Assembly: GCA_937921805.1 (NCBI GenBank)
Contig: CAKZUS010000297.1
Span: forward strand, 1-12,573
From: an uncultured Granulosicoccaceae bacterium
GTDB taxonomy: Bacteria; Pseudomonadota; Gammaproteobacteria; JABXHR01
Length of the DNA: 12,573 nt
Reading direction: 5' to 3'
Part shown: in pieces, positions 1 to 7,963 of the stretch
Numbering within the stretch: the stretch's first letter is position 1
How the letters are laid out: each line of letters opens with the position of its first letter
The notes under the pieces: model-generated
What the model was told of the DNA's origin: nothing
Databases searched by the model: none
What the model saw: only the letters and a program-made list of their open reading frames with translations
Made by a program: the position numbers and the translations under genes

Positions 1-1
1 T

Positions 2-451
2 GGTGTCGTGGCCGAGATTCCCAATGCGCACCGACTCTTACAGCGCGCTGACATTGACTATGAAGTGCTGACGGCGGGAGAGTACAAACGCACCATGACC
101 GTGTTTGGAGAAAATACCGACGCTGGGCGTGAGAAAATGCAAAATGACCTGGAGGTCATGCACCGTTTGTTTACGCAGCACATTGGCGAGCATCGGCGCA
201 ACGTCAACCTCGAAGAGGTCGCCACTGGAGAAGTCTGGTGCGCGCGCGATGCACTAGAGAAGCAATTAGTCGACGAGCTCAAAACGAGCGATGACTATCT
301 TCTGGAAAAATATAAAGACTGCAAGCTTCTCAAGGTGAGCTATCGTCCGCGCCAGAGTCTGGGGGCGCGCTTGGGCATAACAGCCGGAATGGGAATTGGG
401 CGCGTCTTGACGCAATGGTTGAACAAGCATCCGTTGAGCTTCACGCGCTAG
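2..451 (+). CDS. sohB: SohB-like S49 family membrane protease, C-terminal part (5' end outside window)
   Basis: This is the last ~150 residues of a peptidase of the S49 family, which cleaves in or near the inner membrane and is related to signal-peptide peptidase SppA. The open frame runs in from the window edge as GVVAEIPN, so the GTG at base 8 is an internal valine and not the start. Visible family landmarks are the IGVVA-type strand at the edge, AGEYKRT (bases 77-97) whose lysine codon at 86-88 is in the position of the S49 catalytic lysine, GENTDAGREK, and VATGEVWCARDALEKQLVDE, the typical SohB/SppA 'ATG.vw.g..A...GLVDe' region. The catalytic serine and the N-terminal membrane anchor would lie upstream of the window. 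The gene ends with TAG; a short T-run follows, but without a convincing stem. Family assignment is firm; calling it SohB and not another S49 member rests on resemblance to the E. coli protein's C-terminus. Confidence 0.88.
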   Translation, partial: GVVAEIPNAHRLLQRADIDYEVLTAGEYKRTMTVFGENTDAGREKMQNDLEVMHRLFTQHIGEHRRNVNLEEVATGEVWCARDALEKQLVDELKTSDDYLLEKYKDCKLLKVSYRPRQSLGARLGITAGMGIGRVLTQWLNKHPLSFTR

Positions 452-502
452 ATTTTTTATGCTCCAATCTGAGTCTGGGCCTCACGCGACACAGACTTCA
501 CC

Positions 503-2593
503 ATGGCTGCTTCAGATCCCTTATTCCAGCCGCTGACGCTCGGCAGCTTGCGCCTTAAAAACCGCATCATGAGCACCAGTCACGCCATCGCCTATCAAGA
601 CGATGGCAAACCCAAGTCACGCTATCAGGCCTACCATGAAGCCAAAGCGCGCGGCGGCTTGGCGCTGACCATGTTTGGCGGCTCGTCTAATGTCGACATT
701 GATAGCGCCTCGGTGTTTGGTCAGCTCTACGTGGGCAACGACGACATTATTCCGTATTTCTCGTCTTTTGCGCAGCGCATTCACGCCCATGGGGCGGCCT
801 TGATGTGCCAGATTACGCACCTAGGACGCCGCTCTGCCGACCGAGGGGATTGGTGGCTGCCCACGATTGGCCCCAGTCGTACGCGCGAGCGGCTACATCG
901 GGCTTTTTGCAAAGAAATGGACCAGCACGACATCGTGCGAGTACAGCGTGCGTATGCTGATGCCGCGTGGCGCGCGCAAGCTGGTGGGCTAGACGGCATT
1001 GAGCTGATGGCAGGTTCGCACTTGCCGGGGCAGTTTCTCTCGCCCCACACCAATCAGCGCCACGATCACTACGGCGGCGCGCTTCAAAATCGGATGCGGT
1101 TTCTCTGCGAGACCCTCACGCGCATTCGCGAGCGGGTAGGGGCAGGGTTTCTTGTGGGCTTGCGCTTGCCCTGCGAGGAGCCAGATGGGGGCATCGGTCT
1201 GGATGACTCGCTGCAGCTTGCGCAACAGCTCTGCGAAGCGGGGCTGGTGGACTTCTTCAATGTCTACTTTGGCCGTATGGACGCCGAACATACTCTGGCG
1301 GACAATCATTTGCCCGGTATGGCGAGCGCGCCATCGCCGTTCTTAGATGCTGCTGCGCGTTTTAAGCAGGCGGTAGCGCGTCCTGTCTTTCATGCCACCC
1401 GCATTGCTGATATCGCGACCGCGCGCTATGCCTTGCGCGAAGGTTTTATCGATATGGTAGGCATGACGCGCGCGCATATTGCCGACCCCGATATCGTCGC
1501 CAAAATTCAGCGCGGCGACGAGCACCGGATTCGTCCCTGTGTCGGTGGGACGCTATGCTCTACTGACTTTCGGGCGTGTTTACACAATGCCGCAACGGGT
1601 AACGAACGCAGCCTGTCGCACCGCATTGCCGCTCGCTTCCCTGAGACGACAGATCCGGCGCCGATTGCGGTAGTGATTGGCGGCGGCCCCGCTGGCATGG
1701 AGGCGGCGCGTGTGCTCGCGCAGCGAGGTTATAGCGTGACGCTGTTTGAGGCCCAAGGAGAGTTGGGAGGACAGCTCCCGCTGGCGGCCCGCGTTCCGTG
1801 GCGCCGGGATTTATTGGGCATCTCGCAATGGTTGGAAGGGGAGCTTGCGGCATTGGGAGTCACGGTGCACCTACACCACTACGCCGAGCCTGAAGACGTG
1901 CTGGCATTGCACCCCGAGGTGGTCATTGTCGCCAGCGGCGGACTGCCAGACGTGGAGAGCACGGATACGGTGACGGGGCTGGAGCACGGTCTGAGCAGTT
2001 GGGATGTACTGGCGGGCAATTCGCTCTCTGGAGTGAAGACGGCCCTGGTGTTCGACGAGACGGGGCGCCATGCTGGCAGCGGTGTGGCTGACTATCTCGC
2101 GCAGAGCGGCATAGAGGTGGAACTGGTATCGGTCGATGGGACCTTCGGCAAAGAACTGACCGAGACTGACAGCGTGGTCCAGCGCCGCCGATTCGCCCAG
2201 TTGGGGGTGCGGGTGAGCCTAGACCAAGAGCTGATCGGCATCGAGCGCAACGGCTCTGAGCGTATAGCGCGCCTGCGGCATCTGCTCACAGGTGCTGTGA
2301 GCGAGCGTCGTGTCGATATTGTGGTGGTGGAGCGCGGTACGACACCGCTGGACGGGCTGTATCATGCCCTCGTGCCGGGCGCGAGTAATCAAGGCGTCAC
2401 AGATTTGCACGCCTTGGTGGAGGCGTCTTCCCAGCCCGATATATCTACGGTATTTGATGTACCCACTGCGTCTGAGCAGCACCGAGAGAGTGTTCATGGC
2501 ACCTACAGGCTCTATCGCTGCGGCGATGCGCTCAGTAGTCGCGGCATCCATGAGGCGATACGCGATAGCTTGCGCCTATGTTCTGCTCTGTAG
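503..2593 (+). CDS. NADH:flavin oxidoreductase / N-methyl amino acid demethylase-like flavoprotein (DgcA/TMADH type)
   Basis: A 696-residue two-part flavoenzyme. Residues ~1-335 form an Old Yellow Enzyme-type FMN TIM barrel (PLTLGSLRLKNRI near the start, QITHLGRRS, GLDGIEL, NQRHDHYGG, DMVGMTRAHIADP). Next comes a short cysteine region (C346, C352, C359), then an FAD/NAD(P)-type Rossmann domain from ~388 (GGGPAG at 393-398) running to the C-terminus, which ends in a GDALSSRGIHEAIRDSLR motif. This is the layout of trimethylamine dehydrogenase, 2,4-dienoyl-CoA reductase and the dimethylglycine or N-methylproline demethylases. The MTRAHIADP and HNAATG segments look closest to the demethylase branch (DgcA/StcD). 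The likely role is oxidative demethylation of a small N-methylated compound, but the substrate is inferred. Oddity: the second cysteine of the usual CxxCxxC cluster is Gly349, and the loop to the last cysteine is short. It lies 51 bases after the protease gene on the same strand; no good ribosome binding site precedes the ATG. Confidence 0.85.
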   Translation: MAASDPLFQPLTLGSLRLKNRIMSTSHAIAYQDDGKPKSRYQAYHEAKARGGLALTMFGGSSNVDIDSASVFGQLYVGNDDIIPYFSSFAQRIHAHGAALMCQITHLGRRSADRGDWWLPTIGPSRTRERLHRAFCKEMDQHDIVRVQRAYADAAWRAQAGGLDGIELMAGSHLPGQFLSPHTNQRHDHYGGALQNRMRFLCETLTRIRERVGAGFLVGLRLPCEEPDGGIGLDDSLQLAQQLCEAGLVDFFNVYFGRMDAEHTLADNHLPGMASAPSPFLDAAARFKQAVARPVFHATRIADIATARYALREGFIDMVGMTRAHIADPDIVAKIQRGDEHRIRPCVGGTLCSTDFRACLHNAATGNERSLSHRIAARFPETTDPAPIAVVIGGGPAGMEAARVLAQRGYSVTLFEAQGELGGQLPLAARVPWRRDLLGISQWLEGELAALGVTVHLHHYAEPEDVLALHPEVVIVASGGLPDVESTDTVTGLEHGLSSWDVLAGNSLSGVKTALVFDETGRHAGSGVADYLAQSGIEVELVSVDGTFGKELTETDSVVQRRRFAQLGVRVSLDQELIGIERNGSERIARLRHLLTGAVSERRVDIVVVERGTTPLDGLYHALVPGASNQGVTDLHALVEASSQPDISTVFDVPTASEQHRESVHGTYRLYRCGDALSSRGIHEAIRDSLRLCSAL

Positions 2594-2663
2594 GGCCCAC
2601 TGTTGTGCTGTTCTCGCTTCTCCAATTCTTCACCAATTTAACTTATGGTTTCAGTTCATGATT

Positions 2664-4037
2664 TCAGCCGTCATGCTTGAGATCATCGAGAAGGCGCTGG
2701 AACTCTTTGTTGTTGTCCAAGAGACTTGCGGCGGTATCGATGAGCAAATCGACCTGCGCCGTATCCAGTGCTAGGCTCGTGGGGATGGCGTTGAGCGTCT
2801 CCAGTGTGTGGGGGTCCTCGACATCGGCGAATCGCAGCGGCACAAAATACGGCTCGATAGCGTTATCACCAGTCTGTGACAGCGCGGCAGCCCAGGTCTG
2901 AAGTCGGCGGGCAAACTGCGCCGAGGTGGTCGCGCTGTAGCGCTGGAGCTGAATATCTGAAATGGCATCAACAGTCGCCCAGGCAGAAGGCACCTCAGCG
3001 CTCAAATCGATATCGCGCTGTGGGCGGATAGCCGAGTCGACTGAAATAACGACGACGCGCCGTGGAGCACGGGCGTGAATAGCCTGCAAGAACTCTTGCG
3101 CGCCGCCTGCTGCCAGTACCATATCCTCAAGAGCTTTGAGCCCCAAGTTGCCGGTTACACCGCCGTCGATAAGATGCACGAAGCGGCGCTGAGACTTATC
3201 CGCATAGCTTTTTAGCCCGTTGATGGTGGCCCCGAGTTCGAACCCGGAAGCGGCGTCTGCGGCGTATTGATTCAGCCAAGCTGGCACGACAGGATTGCAT
3301 GTAGGGTGATTACGCAATACCACGGGAGAAAATACGACGGGCACTGCGGCAGAGGCCATCACGGCATTCGCGACGGGGTAGTCGTCGAGGCGCGAACAAA
3401 GCTGATCAAAATACTCTTGAATAAACGAGAACCTGGACCCTGCGCCCAGATCTGTGGCGTTGATGATGACAAACGGCGCTCCTGGGCGCGCCATGTCAGC
3501 GAACGTGGCGTGGTCGAAAATCTGACGATTGAAGGTGTCGATGGCAATATCGGTGCGCCCATGCGACCAATAGCGCGGGCTGATCACCGCGCGGGCGAGC
3601 AGGTTCTCGATGTTGGTGCGCAAGAAGCGCGGCTCGTAATGCGCAAAAATCTCCTCGCCATGCAAGGCATAGTACGCCGCCGTAAAGCTGCCGCCCGAGA
3701 CGGCGCTGATCACGTTTACCGAATCGAGCAGGTTCGAGGGGGTGTCTGACTGTGGGCTAGGAATCGCCGTGTCGCGCAAGGCTTTGAGCACGCCGTAGGA
3801 GAGTGCCGCCGCCCGCGTACCCCCGCCCGAGAACGCCAAAATGAGCATCGTGTCCTGCGCAGCCTCGCTCTGTGAATTGGCGTGCGCGCGTTGTACTTGG
3901 CTGGCCCAGCTATAGGTCGTATCTCGGCTAAGTTCCGGTGCGAGAGAGGGGTTTTTGGGGGTGCTCGGTGTACTGGCGCAACCCAGTTGTACCCCAAGAC
4001 AAACGATGCCGATAAAGAATTGTCGAAGCGAATGCAT
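2664..4037 (-). CDS. Patatin-like phospholipase, probable lipoprotein
   Basis: A 457-residue patatin-fold acyl hydrolase, which would cleave acyl chains from phospholipids or related lipids using a Ser-Asp dyad. The oxyanion loop is SGGGTRAA (glycines 71-73), the nucleophile is probably Ser114 in AVSGGS (a variant of GxSxG common in this subfamily), and the catalytic aspartate is Asp291 in LIDGG. The frame is open to 4217, but the start at 4037 is chosen because it gives a short charged N-terminus, a hydrophobic stretch (residues ~7-19) and Cys20 followed by a Ser/Thr/Pro-rich linker, as in exported lipoproteins. The -3 to -1 residues before Cys20 (QLG) are not an ideal lipobox, so lipidation is likely but not certain. 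With Ala after the cysteine, outer-membrane sorting would be expected. It is convergent with the flavoprotein gene and divergent from the oligopeptidase gene. The natural substrate cannot be told from sequence. Confidence 0.88.
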   Translation of the reverse strand: MHSLRQFFIGIVCLGVQLGCASTPSTPKNPSLAPELSRDTTYSWASQVQRAHANSQSEAAQDTMLILAFSGGGTRAAALSYGVLKALRDTAIPSPQSDTPSNLLDSVNVISAVSGGSFTAAYYALHGEEIFAHYEPRFLRTNIENLLARAVISPRYWSHGRTDIAIDTFNRQIFDHATFADMARPGAPFVIINATDLGAGSRFSFIQEYFDQLCSRLDDYPVANAVMASAAVPVVFSPVVLRNHPTCNPVVPAWLNQYAADAASGFELGATINGLKSYADKSQRRFVHLIDGGVTGNLGLKALEDMVLAAGGAQEFLQAIHARAPRRVVVISVDSAIRPQRDIDLSAEVPSAWATVDAISDIQLQRYSATTSAQFARRLQTWAAALSQTGDNAIEPYFVPLRFADVEDPHTLETLNAIPTSLALDTAQVDLLIDTAASLLDNNKEFQRLLDDLKHDG

Positions 4038-4209
4038 GCTGTGTCGGTAGTTAGAATGAATAGGGGTGGCGCGCATCATAGAGCGGCCCAAGCGAAGATA
4101 GCGAGTGGGGGCAGAGAAAAGTGCCAAGCTGCTGCGTAAATATTCGCAGTTTTGTCCGCCGAATAATAGTGACTTGACATAAAATTCTTGGGGTAAAGGC
4201 CCGCGCAAT

Positions 4210-4214
4210 AAGGA
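4210..4214 (+). promoter_or_regulatory. Ribosome binding site of the oligoendopeptidase gene
   Basis: AAGGA lies eight bases before the ATG at 4223 and supports this start codon. A TTGACA hexamer occurs at 4174-4179 in the same 185-base divergent spacer, but I could not find a matching -10 element at a suitable distance, so no promoter is called. Confidence 0.6.
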
Positions 4215-4222
4215 CACTCTTC

Positions 4223-6007
4223 ATGCCTGTTTATGACAATACTGTATACGGTGCTCTGCCCGCATGGGATTTGAGCGACCTCTATTCCTCGCCAGAGGCA
4301 CCCGAGCTGCAAGCTGACCTGCAGCAATTGCGCAGTGCGTGCACAGCCTTCGCAGCGGACTATGAGGGCAAGCTTGCCTCGCTAGACGCGCAGGGCTTGT
4401 TGGAATGCGTGCAACGCAATGAGCGTATCGATCTGATTGTAGGGCGTTTGCTGTCTTTTGCGGGGCTGCGTTACTACCAGCTCACAACAGATGGGCAGCG
4501 CGCAAAATTTATGTCCGACGTGCAAGAGCACGTCACTGACTCGACCACTGCGCTGGTGTTCTTCAGCTTGGAGCTCAATCGCCTCGACGATGCGCACCTG
4601 GATGCTCTGCTATCACAAAATACCGATTTGGCGCGCTACCGTCCCATTTTTGCGCGTATTCGGGCCATGCGCCCCTACCAGCTGAGCGACGAGATGGAGA
4701 AGTTTCTCCATGATCTAGGGGTGGTTGGCGATGCCTGGGAGCGCCTGTTCGACGAGACGATGGCGTCGCTGAGCTTCACCGTACAGGGCGAGACACTGGG
4801 CCTTGAGGGAGTGCTGAACCTCTTCACCGATCCCGACCGGAGTCAGCGCGAAGCCGCTGCGCGCGAGCTGGCACGCGTGCTCAATACCCAGCTCAAAACA
4901 CTGGCGCGGGTTCACAATACCCAGGCCAAAGAGAAAGAAATCCAAGACCGCTGGCGCGGCATGCCTTCGCCGCAAGCAGGGCGCCATCTTGCCAATCAAG
5001 TCGAACCAGAAGTGGTCCAAGCGCTGCGTGACGCGGTGGTGGCCGCCTATCCAAAGCTCAGCCATCGCTACTATGAGCTCAAGCGCCAATGGCTGGGCCT
5101 AGACGCCCTACAGGTGTGGGATCGCAATGCGCCATTGCCACTGGAGGACAACCGCGTTGTGCACTGGGACGAGGCACGCAGCACCGTGTTGGAAGCCTAT
5201 GCGGGATTCGACCCGCGCATGGCGGAGCTAGCGGCGCCCTTTTTTGACAAAGGCTGGATTGATGCAGCGGTCAAGCCCGGCAAAGCCCCCGGAGCGTTTT
5301 CTCACCCCACGGTGACAGATGCGCACCCCTACGTGATGCTCAATTACCTGGGTAAGCCTCGGGATGTGATGACTCTGGCCCACGAACTGGGGCATGGTGT
5401 GCACCAAGTGTTGGCGGCAGAGCAGGGCGAGCTGTTGTCCTCGACGCCGTTGACTCTGGCCGAGACGGCATCGGTGTTCGGCGAGATGCTGACTTTTCGC
5501 AAGATGCTGGACGCAGCGCAGACCCCTGCGCAGCGCAAGGTGCTGTTGGCGAATAAAGTCGAAGACATGATCAATACCGTGGTGCGCCAAATTGCGTTCT
5601 ACGACTTTGAATGCAAAGTCCACGAGGCCCGCAAAGGGGGCGAACTCACACCAGAGGATATCAATGCGATCTGGATGTCGGTACAGGGCGAGAGCCTAGG
5701 GCCTGCTTTTGAGTTTATGGAGGGCTATGAAACGTATTGGGCTTATGTGCCGCACTTTGTGCACTCGCCGTTTTATGTGTACGCCTATGCGTTTGGCGAT
5801 GGCTTAGTGAATGCCTTATACGCCGTGTACGAGGAAAGCCCCGAAGGGTTTCAGGATCGCTACTTCGACTTACTGCGCGCTGGTGGCTCCAAGCACCACA
5901 AAGAACTGCTCGCACCGTTTGGGCTGGATGCCTCAGACCCTCAGTTCTGGGACAAGGGGTTGTCGATGATCTCTGCCATGATTGATGAGCTGGAAGCCAT
6001 GGACTAG
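4223..6007 (+). CDS. pepF: M3 family oligoendopeptidase F-like zinc metallopeptidase
   Basis: A 594-residue cytoplasmic-type metallopeptidase without a signal peptide. It would degrade short oligopeptides, helping peptide turnover. The zinc site is HELGH at residues 387-391, and the third ligand is probably Glu414 in LAETASVFGEM, the spacing expected for family M3. The N-terminal half is helical and begins PAWDLSDLYSS, a typical PepF opening. Near the C-terminus is the FVHSPFYVYAYAFGDGLVNALY segment that is well conserved in the family and lines the substrate channel. The length is close to the usual ~600 residues, so the gene looks complete. The start is supported by AAGGA upstream. It is transcribed away from the phospholipase gene and stands alone; no functional link with neighbours is evident. 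Clade-level naming (PepF versus other M3B members) is by resemblance. Confidence 0.93.
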   Translation: MPVYDNTVYGALPAWDLSDLYSSPEAPELQADLQQLRSACTAFAADYEGKLASLDAQGLLECVQRNERIDLIVGRLLSFAGLRYYQLTTDGQRAKFMSDVQEHVTDSTTALVFFSLELNRLDDAHLDALLSQNTDLARYRPIFARIRAMRPYQLSDEMEKFLHDLGVVGDAWERLFDETMASLSFTVQGETLGLEGVLNLFTDPDRSQREAAARELARVLNTQLKTLARVHNTQAKEKEIQDRWRGMPSPQAGRHLANQVEPEVVQALRDAVVAAYPKLSHRYYELKRQWLGLDALQVWDRNAPLPLEDNRVVHWDEARSTVLEAYAGFDPRMAELAAPFFDKGWIDAAVKPGKAPGAFSHPTVTDAHPYVMLNYLGKPRDVMTLAHELGHGVHQVLAAEQGELLSSTPLTLAETASVFGEMLTFRKMLDAAQTPAQRKVLLANKVEDMINTVVRQIAFYDFECKVHEARKGGELTPEDINAIWMSVQGESLGPAFEFMEGYETYWAYVPHFVHSPFYVYAYAFGDGLVNALYAVYEESPEGFQDRYFDLLRAGGSKHHKELLAPFGLDASDPQFWDKGLSMISAMIDELEAMD

Positions 6008-6020
6008 CGCCGCTAGCGCT

Positions 6021-6065
6021 AGATTATCCAGGGTTAGATTACCCAGGGTCAGATTGCCTAAGGCC
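6021..6065. repeat. Three degenerate 15-base tandem repeats after pepF
   Basis: Copies at 6021-6035, 6036-6050 and 6051-6065 each begin AGATT and share the pattern AGATTAYCCAGGGTY, the third being the most diverged. They fill most of the 81-base gap between pepF and the end of the permease gene. Just upstream, AGCGC and GCGCT flank CGCTA at 6006-6020. No T-tract follows, so this is not a classical terminator. Confidence 0.7.
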
Positions 6066-6088
6066 AGGCCGCAGTGAGTGAGATGTAT

Positions 6089-6850
6089 TCAGAGAGATAT
6101 CATGCTGTGGCCGGCCTCCCACAGTAGGCGCAGTCCCGCGAAACCCAGTAGCGAATAGGCGATGCGCATAAACGTTTGCTGGCTGATGAGGGCGTGTAGA
6201 CGAAATCCGAGCCACACTCCCAGCGCTAAGAACGGCAGCATCAGCAGGCTAATCTGGGCGCTTTCATAGCTAAATTGTCCCAGCGACGCGTAGATGATGC
6301 CTTTGCTGATGTTCATCAGCAAAAAAAACACGCTATTGGTGCCAACCAGGGCAGATTTTTTTAGGTTGCGGCTCAGCAAGTAGCCTTTCATTGCGGGGCC
6401 GCCAGCGTGGGCAATAATACCGGCAAAACCGCTCACAAACCCCGCGCCGAACACCAGCGGCCGGGGCCAATGGGAAGCAGCCGCGGCGGAGCGGCGTAGA
6501 AAATACCGCGCCGCGAGCGCAAGGGCCATGAGTCCGATACCAGCCTTGAGTGCATCGGGGGGGATCCACTGAAAGACCATCGCCCCACAGATTAGGCCCA
6601 ATAGCGCCCCCGGCACGAGTGCCATGACCGTTTCGCGCGACCAGCACTTGTTGTACTTCCAGCAGTTTGCGATATCGATAAGAATCAGCACAGGGGTCTG
6701 AATCGCGAGGGCGAGTTGCGGTGTGATATAGAGCGACATCAGTGGCACTGCCATGACACCTAAGCCTCCGGCAAAACCCGACTTCGAGATGCCCGTAGCC
6801 ATGACGGCAAAACCGGCAACAAGAAAGAAGGCGAGAGGAAGCTCAGACAT
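6089..6850 (-). CDS. TSUP (TauE/SafE) family membrane permease
   Basis: A 253-residue, very hydrophobic protein with about eight membrane segments in two halves. It is of the sulfite exporter TauE/SafE (TSUP) family, whose members move sulfur-containing organic anions, sulfite, sulfate or other small acids across the inner membrane. The first half contains GISKSGFAGGLGVMAVPL (residues ~20-37), the family's glycine-rich repeat. The matching second-half signature is FVSGFAGIIAHAGGP (~138-152), followed by LVGTNSVFF. The ATG at 6850 gives a full N-terminal segment, though no good ribosome binding site is visible in front. The substrate cannot be assigned: the gene is isolated, divergent from dsbC, and without a sulfur-metabolism neighbour. 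It is end-to-end with pepF. Confidence 0.9.
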   Translation of the reverse strand: MSELPLAFFLVAGFAVMATGISKSGFAGGLGVMAVPLMSLYITPQLALAIQTPVLILIDIANCWKYNKCWSRETVMALVPGALLGLICGAMVFQWIPPDALKAGIGLMALALAARYFLRRSAAAASHWPRPLVFGAGFVSGFAGIIAHAGGPAMKGYLLSRNLKKSALVGTNSVFFLLMNISKGIIYASLGQFSYESAQISLLMLPFLALGVWLGFRLHALISQQTFMRIAYSLLGFAGLRLLWEAGHSMISL

Positions 6851-6980
6851 AAAATGCGGGCGCGGTGCGTCGAAGCCTCTAGTCTATCAGGCGACGAGAG
6901 CTGCCCAGACTGGCGCCAGGTATAGGAACTTCTGCTTACCTTGGCACTCAGAGTTCGCTAATTGGTATATTGCCATCGCG

Positions 6981-7028
6981 GTGACTGGGTCAGTGACTGG
7001 GTCAGTGACTGGTTCAGTGGCTGGGTCT
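6981..7028. repeat. Four tandem copies of a 12-base palindromic unit in the permease-dsbC spacer
   Basis: The unit GTGACTGGGTCA occurs exactly at 6981-6992 and 6993-7004, with one change at 7005-7016 (GTGACTGGTTCA) and two at 7017-7028. Each perfect unit contains the inverted repeat TGAC-TGG-GTCA, and the junction of units makes a second one, ACTG-GGT-CAGT. The array lies about 120 bases before dsbC and 130 before the permease gene in the opposite direction. The remainder of the 299-base spacer (6851-7149) holds a CTGGCGCCAG palindrome at 6910-6919 and no recognisable gene or clear promoter. Clustered operator sites or a slipped-strand microsatellite are both possible. Confidence 0.85.
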
Positions 7029-7138
7029 TCGCCACGGTGTGAATGTTGCTGGTCTCCATCCTGCTTGATCGACGACATACAGATTTTTCCTACGCTTAGT
7101 GTCCCTCTTTACAGCTTATAGGGGACGCGTTTTCTTGC

Positions 7139-7142
7139 GGAG
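7139..7142 (+). promoter_or_regulatory. Ribosome binding site of dsbC
   Basis: GGAG lies seven bases before the ATG at 7150. It supports that start over the ATG at 7099, which would add 17 residues in front of the signal peptide. Confidence 0.55.
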
Positions 7143-7149
7143 CAGCTTG

Positions 7150-7872
7150 ATGAAACGACTATTTCTTGGCCTATTTGCCTTCGTGGCAGTGGTGAATGCC
7201 TGGGCCGAAGATGACCCGATTGCGCACCTGCGCCAAAAGCTCGCTGAGGCGATGCCGCACGTGCAGATTGATGATATCCGCACGACGCCGATTCCCAGTG
7301 TGGTGGAGATCGTCTCGGGGGGGCGTATTTTGTATATCAGCGCCGATGCGCGCTATATCATTTACGACGGCGACATGATCGATATCGAGACGGGCGACAA
7401 TTTGACACAAAATCGCCTAGGGGAGATGGCTTTAGCGCTGCTAAAAAAGGTCCCTGAAGAGCAAACGATCAACTTCGAAGGCGACGACAACGCCGCCAGC
7501 GCGGGGCGCACGATCTGGGTCTTTACTGATCACACCTGCCCCTATTGCCGCAAGCTACACGAAGAGATTCCCTACTTGCAAAGCGAAGGCGTGACGGTGC
7601 GCTATCTGCTGTATCCACGCGCTGGACCCGATACCAAGCCTTATCACGACTTGGTGAGTGTCTGGTGCGCAGAGGATCGCGTGGAGGCGATTCATACGGC
7701 AAAAACAGGCGGAACAGTGGAGCCGAATCGCTGCGAGAACCCCATCGACGAGCATATGCGCTTGGCCCGCGAGGTCGGGCTGCGAGGCACGCCGATGATG
7801 ATCTTTGACAACGGCGTCAAAGTGCCTGGCTACCAAAGCGCTATACAGATTCTGAACGGCTTGGAAGGCTAG
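7150..7872 (+). CDS. dsbC: DsbC-type periplasmic disulfide isomerase
   Basis: A 240-residue exported protein that would reshuffle wrong disulfide bonds in periplasmic proteins, kept reduced by DsbD. A signal peptide is clear: MKR, a hydrophobic core, and likely cleavage after the AWA at 17-19. Residues ~20-85 match the DsbC dimerisation domain. The thioredoxin-fold catalytic domain carries the redox pair Cys130/Cys133 in FTDHTCPYCRKLHEE and the cis-proline loop RGTP (Pro215). A second cysteine pair, Cys173 and Cys195, sits where E. coli DsbC has its structural disulfide, which argues for DsbC and against DsbG or a plain thioredoxin. The active-site dipeptide is Pro-Tyr; E. coli has Gly-Tyr. 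The start at 7150 is chosen by the signal peptide and the GGAG upstream. It is monocistronic, followed closely by a strong hairpin. Confidence 0.93.
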   Translation: MKRLFLGLFAFVAVVNAWAEDDPIAHLRQKLAEAMPHVQIDDIRTTPIPSVVEIVSGGRILYISADARYIIYDGDMIDIETGDNLTQNRLGEMALALLKKVPEEQTINFEGDDNAASAGRTIWVFTDHTCPYCRKLHEEIPYLQSEGVTVRYLLYPRAGPDTKPYHDLVSVWCAEDRVEAIHTAKTGGTVEPNRCENPIDEHMRLAREVGLRGTPMMIFDNGVKVPGYQSAIQILNGLEG

Positions 7873-7879
7873 TATGTGG

Positions 7880-7903
7880 GCGGCCAGCTGATCTGCTGGC
7901 CGC
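7880..7903. terminator. Strong hairpin after dsbC, probable transcription stop
   Basis: GCGGCCAGC (7880-7888) pairs perfectly with GCTGGCCGC (7895-7903) around a six-base loop, eight bases after the dsbC stop codon. No T-run follows on either strand, so it is not a textbook intrinsic terminator. It lies between convergent genes (dsbC and xylB) and could act for both. A smaller repeat, ATAGC-AAA-GCTAT, lies between it and the end of xylB. Confidence 0.55.
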
Positions 7904-7963
7904 TGCAATATAGGTTGATATGGCTATAGCAAAGCTATGGCGCCATGAGCGGCGAGCGGTGAA

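Noticed and set aside
452..460. T-run after the SohB stop codon as an intrinsic terminator
   Set aside because: There is no stem of more than a few base pairs directly upstream.
2594..2663. Gap between the convergent flavoprotein and phospholipase genes
   Set aside because: I looked for a shared terminator hairpin and found none convincing.
4174..4185. TTGACA and TAAAAT-like hexamers before pepF
   Set aside because: The two hexamers are adjacent, not 16-18 bases apart, and neither has a suitable partner.
4038..4217. N-terminal extension of the patatin-like protein to 4217
   Set aside because: The added 60 residues look non-coding in character and would bury the export signal that starts at 4037; they would also fill the divergent promoter region.
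6061..6117. Imperfect inverted repeat around the end of the permease gene
   Set aside because: The arms contain a bulge and mismatch, the loop is about 30 bases, and one arm lies inside the coding region; chance in GC-rich DNA is likely.
6910..6919. CTGGCGCCAG palindrome
   Set aside because: A single 10-base GC-rich palindrome is expected by chance at this scale and has no partner copy here.
6887..7078. Short minus-strand frame encoding a (T/E)DPV-type tetrapeptide repeat
   Set aside because: The peptide repeat is simply the 12-base DNA array read in frame; there is no ribosome binding site or family resemblance, and the plus strand gives an equally good VTGS repeat.
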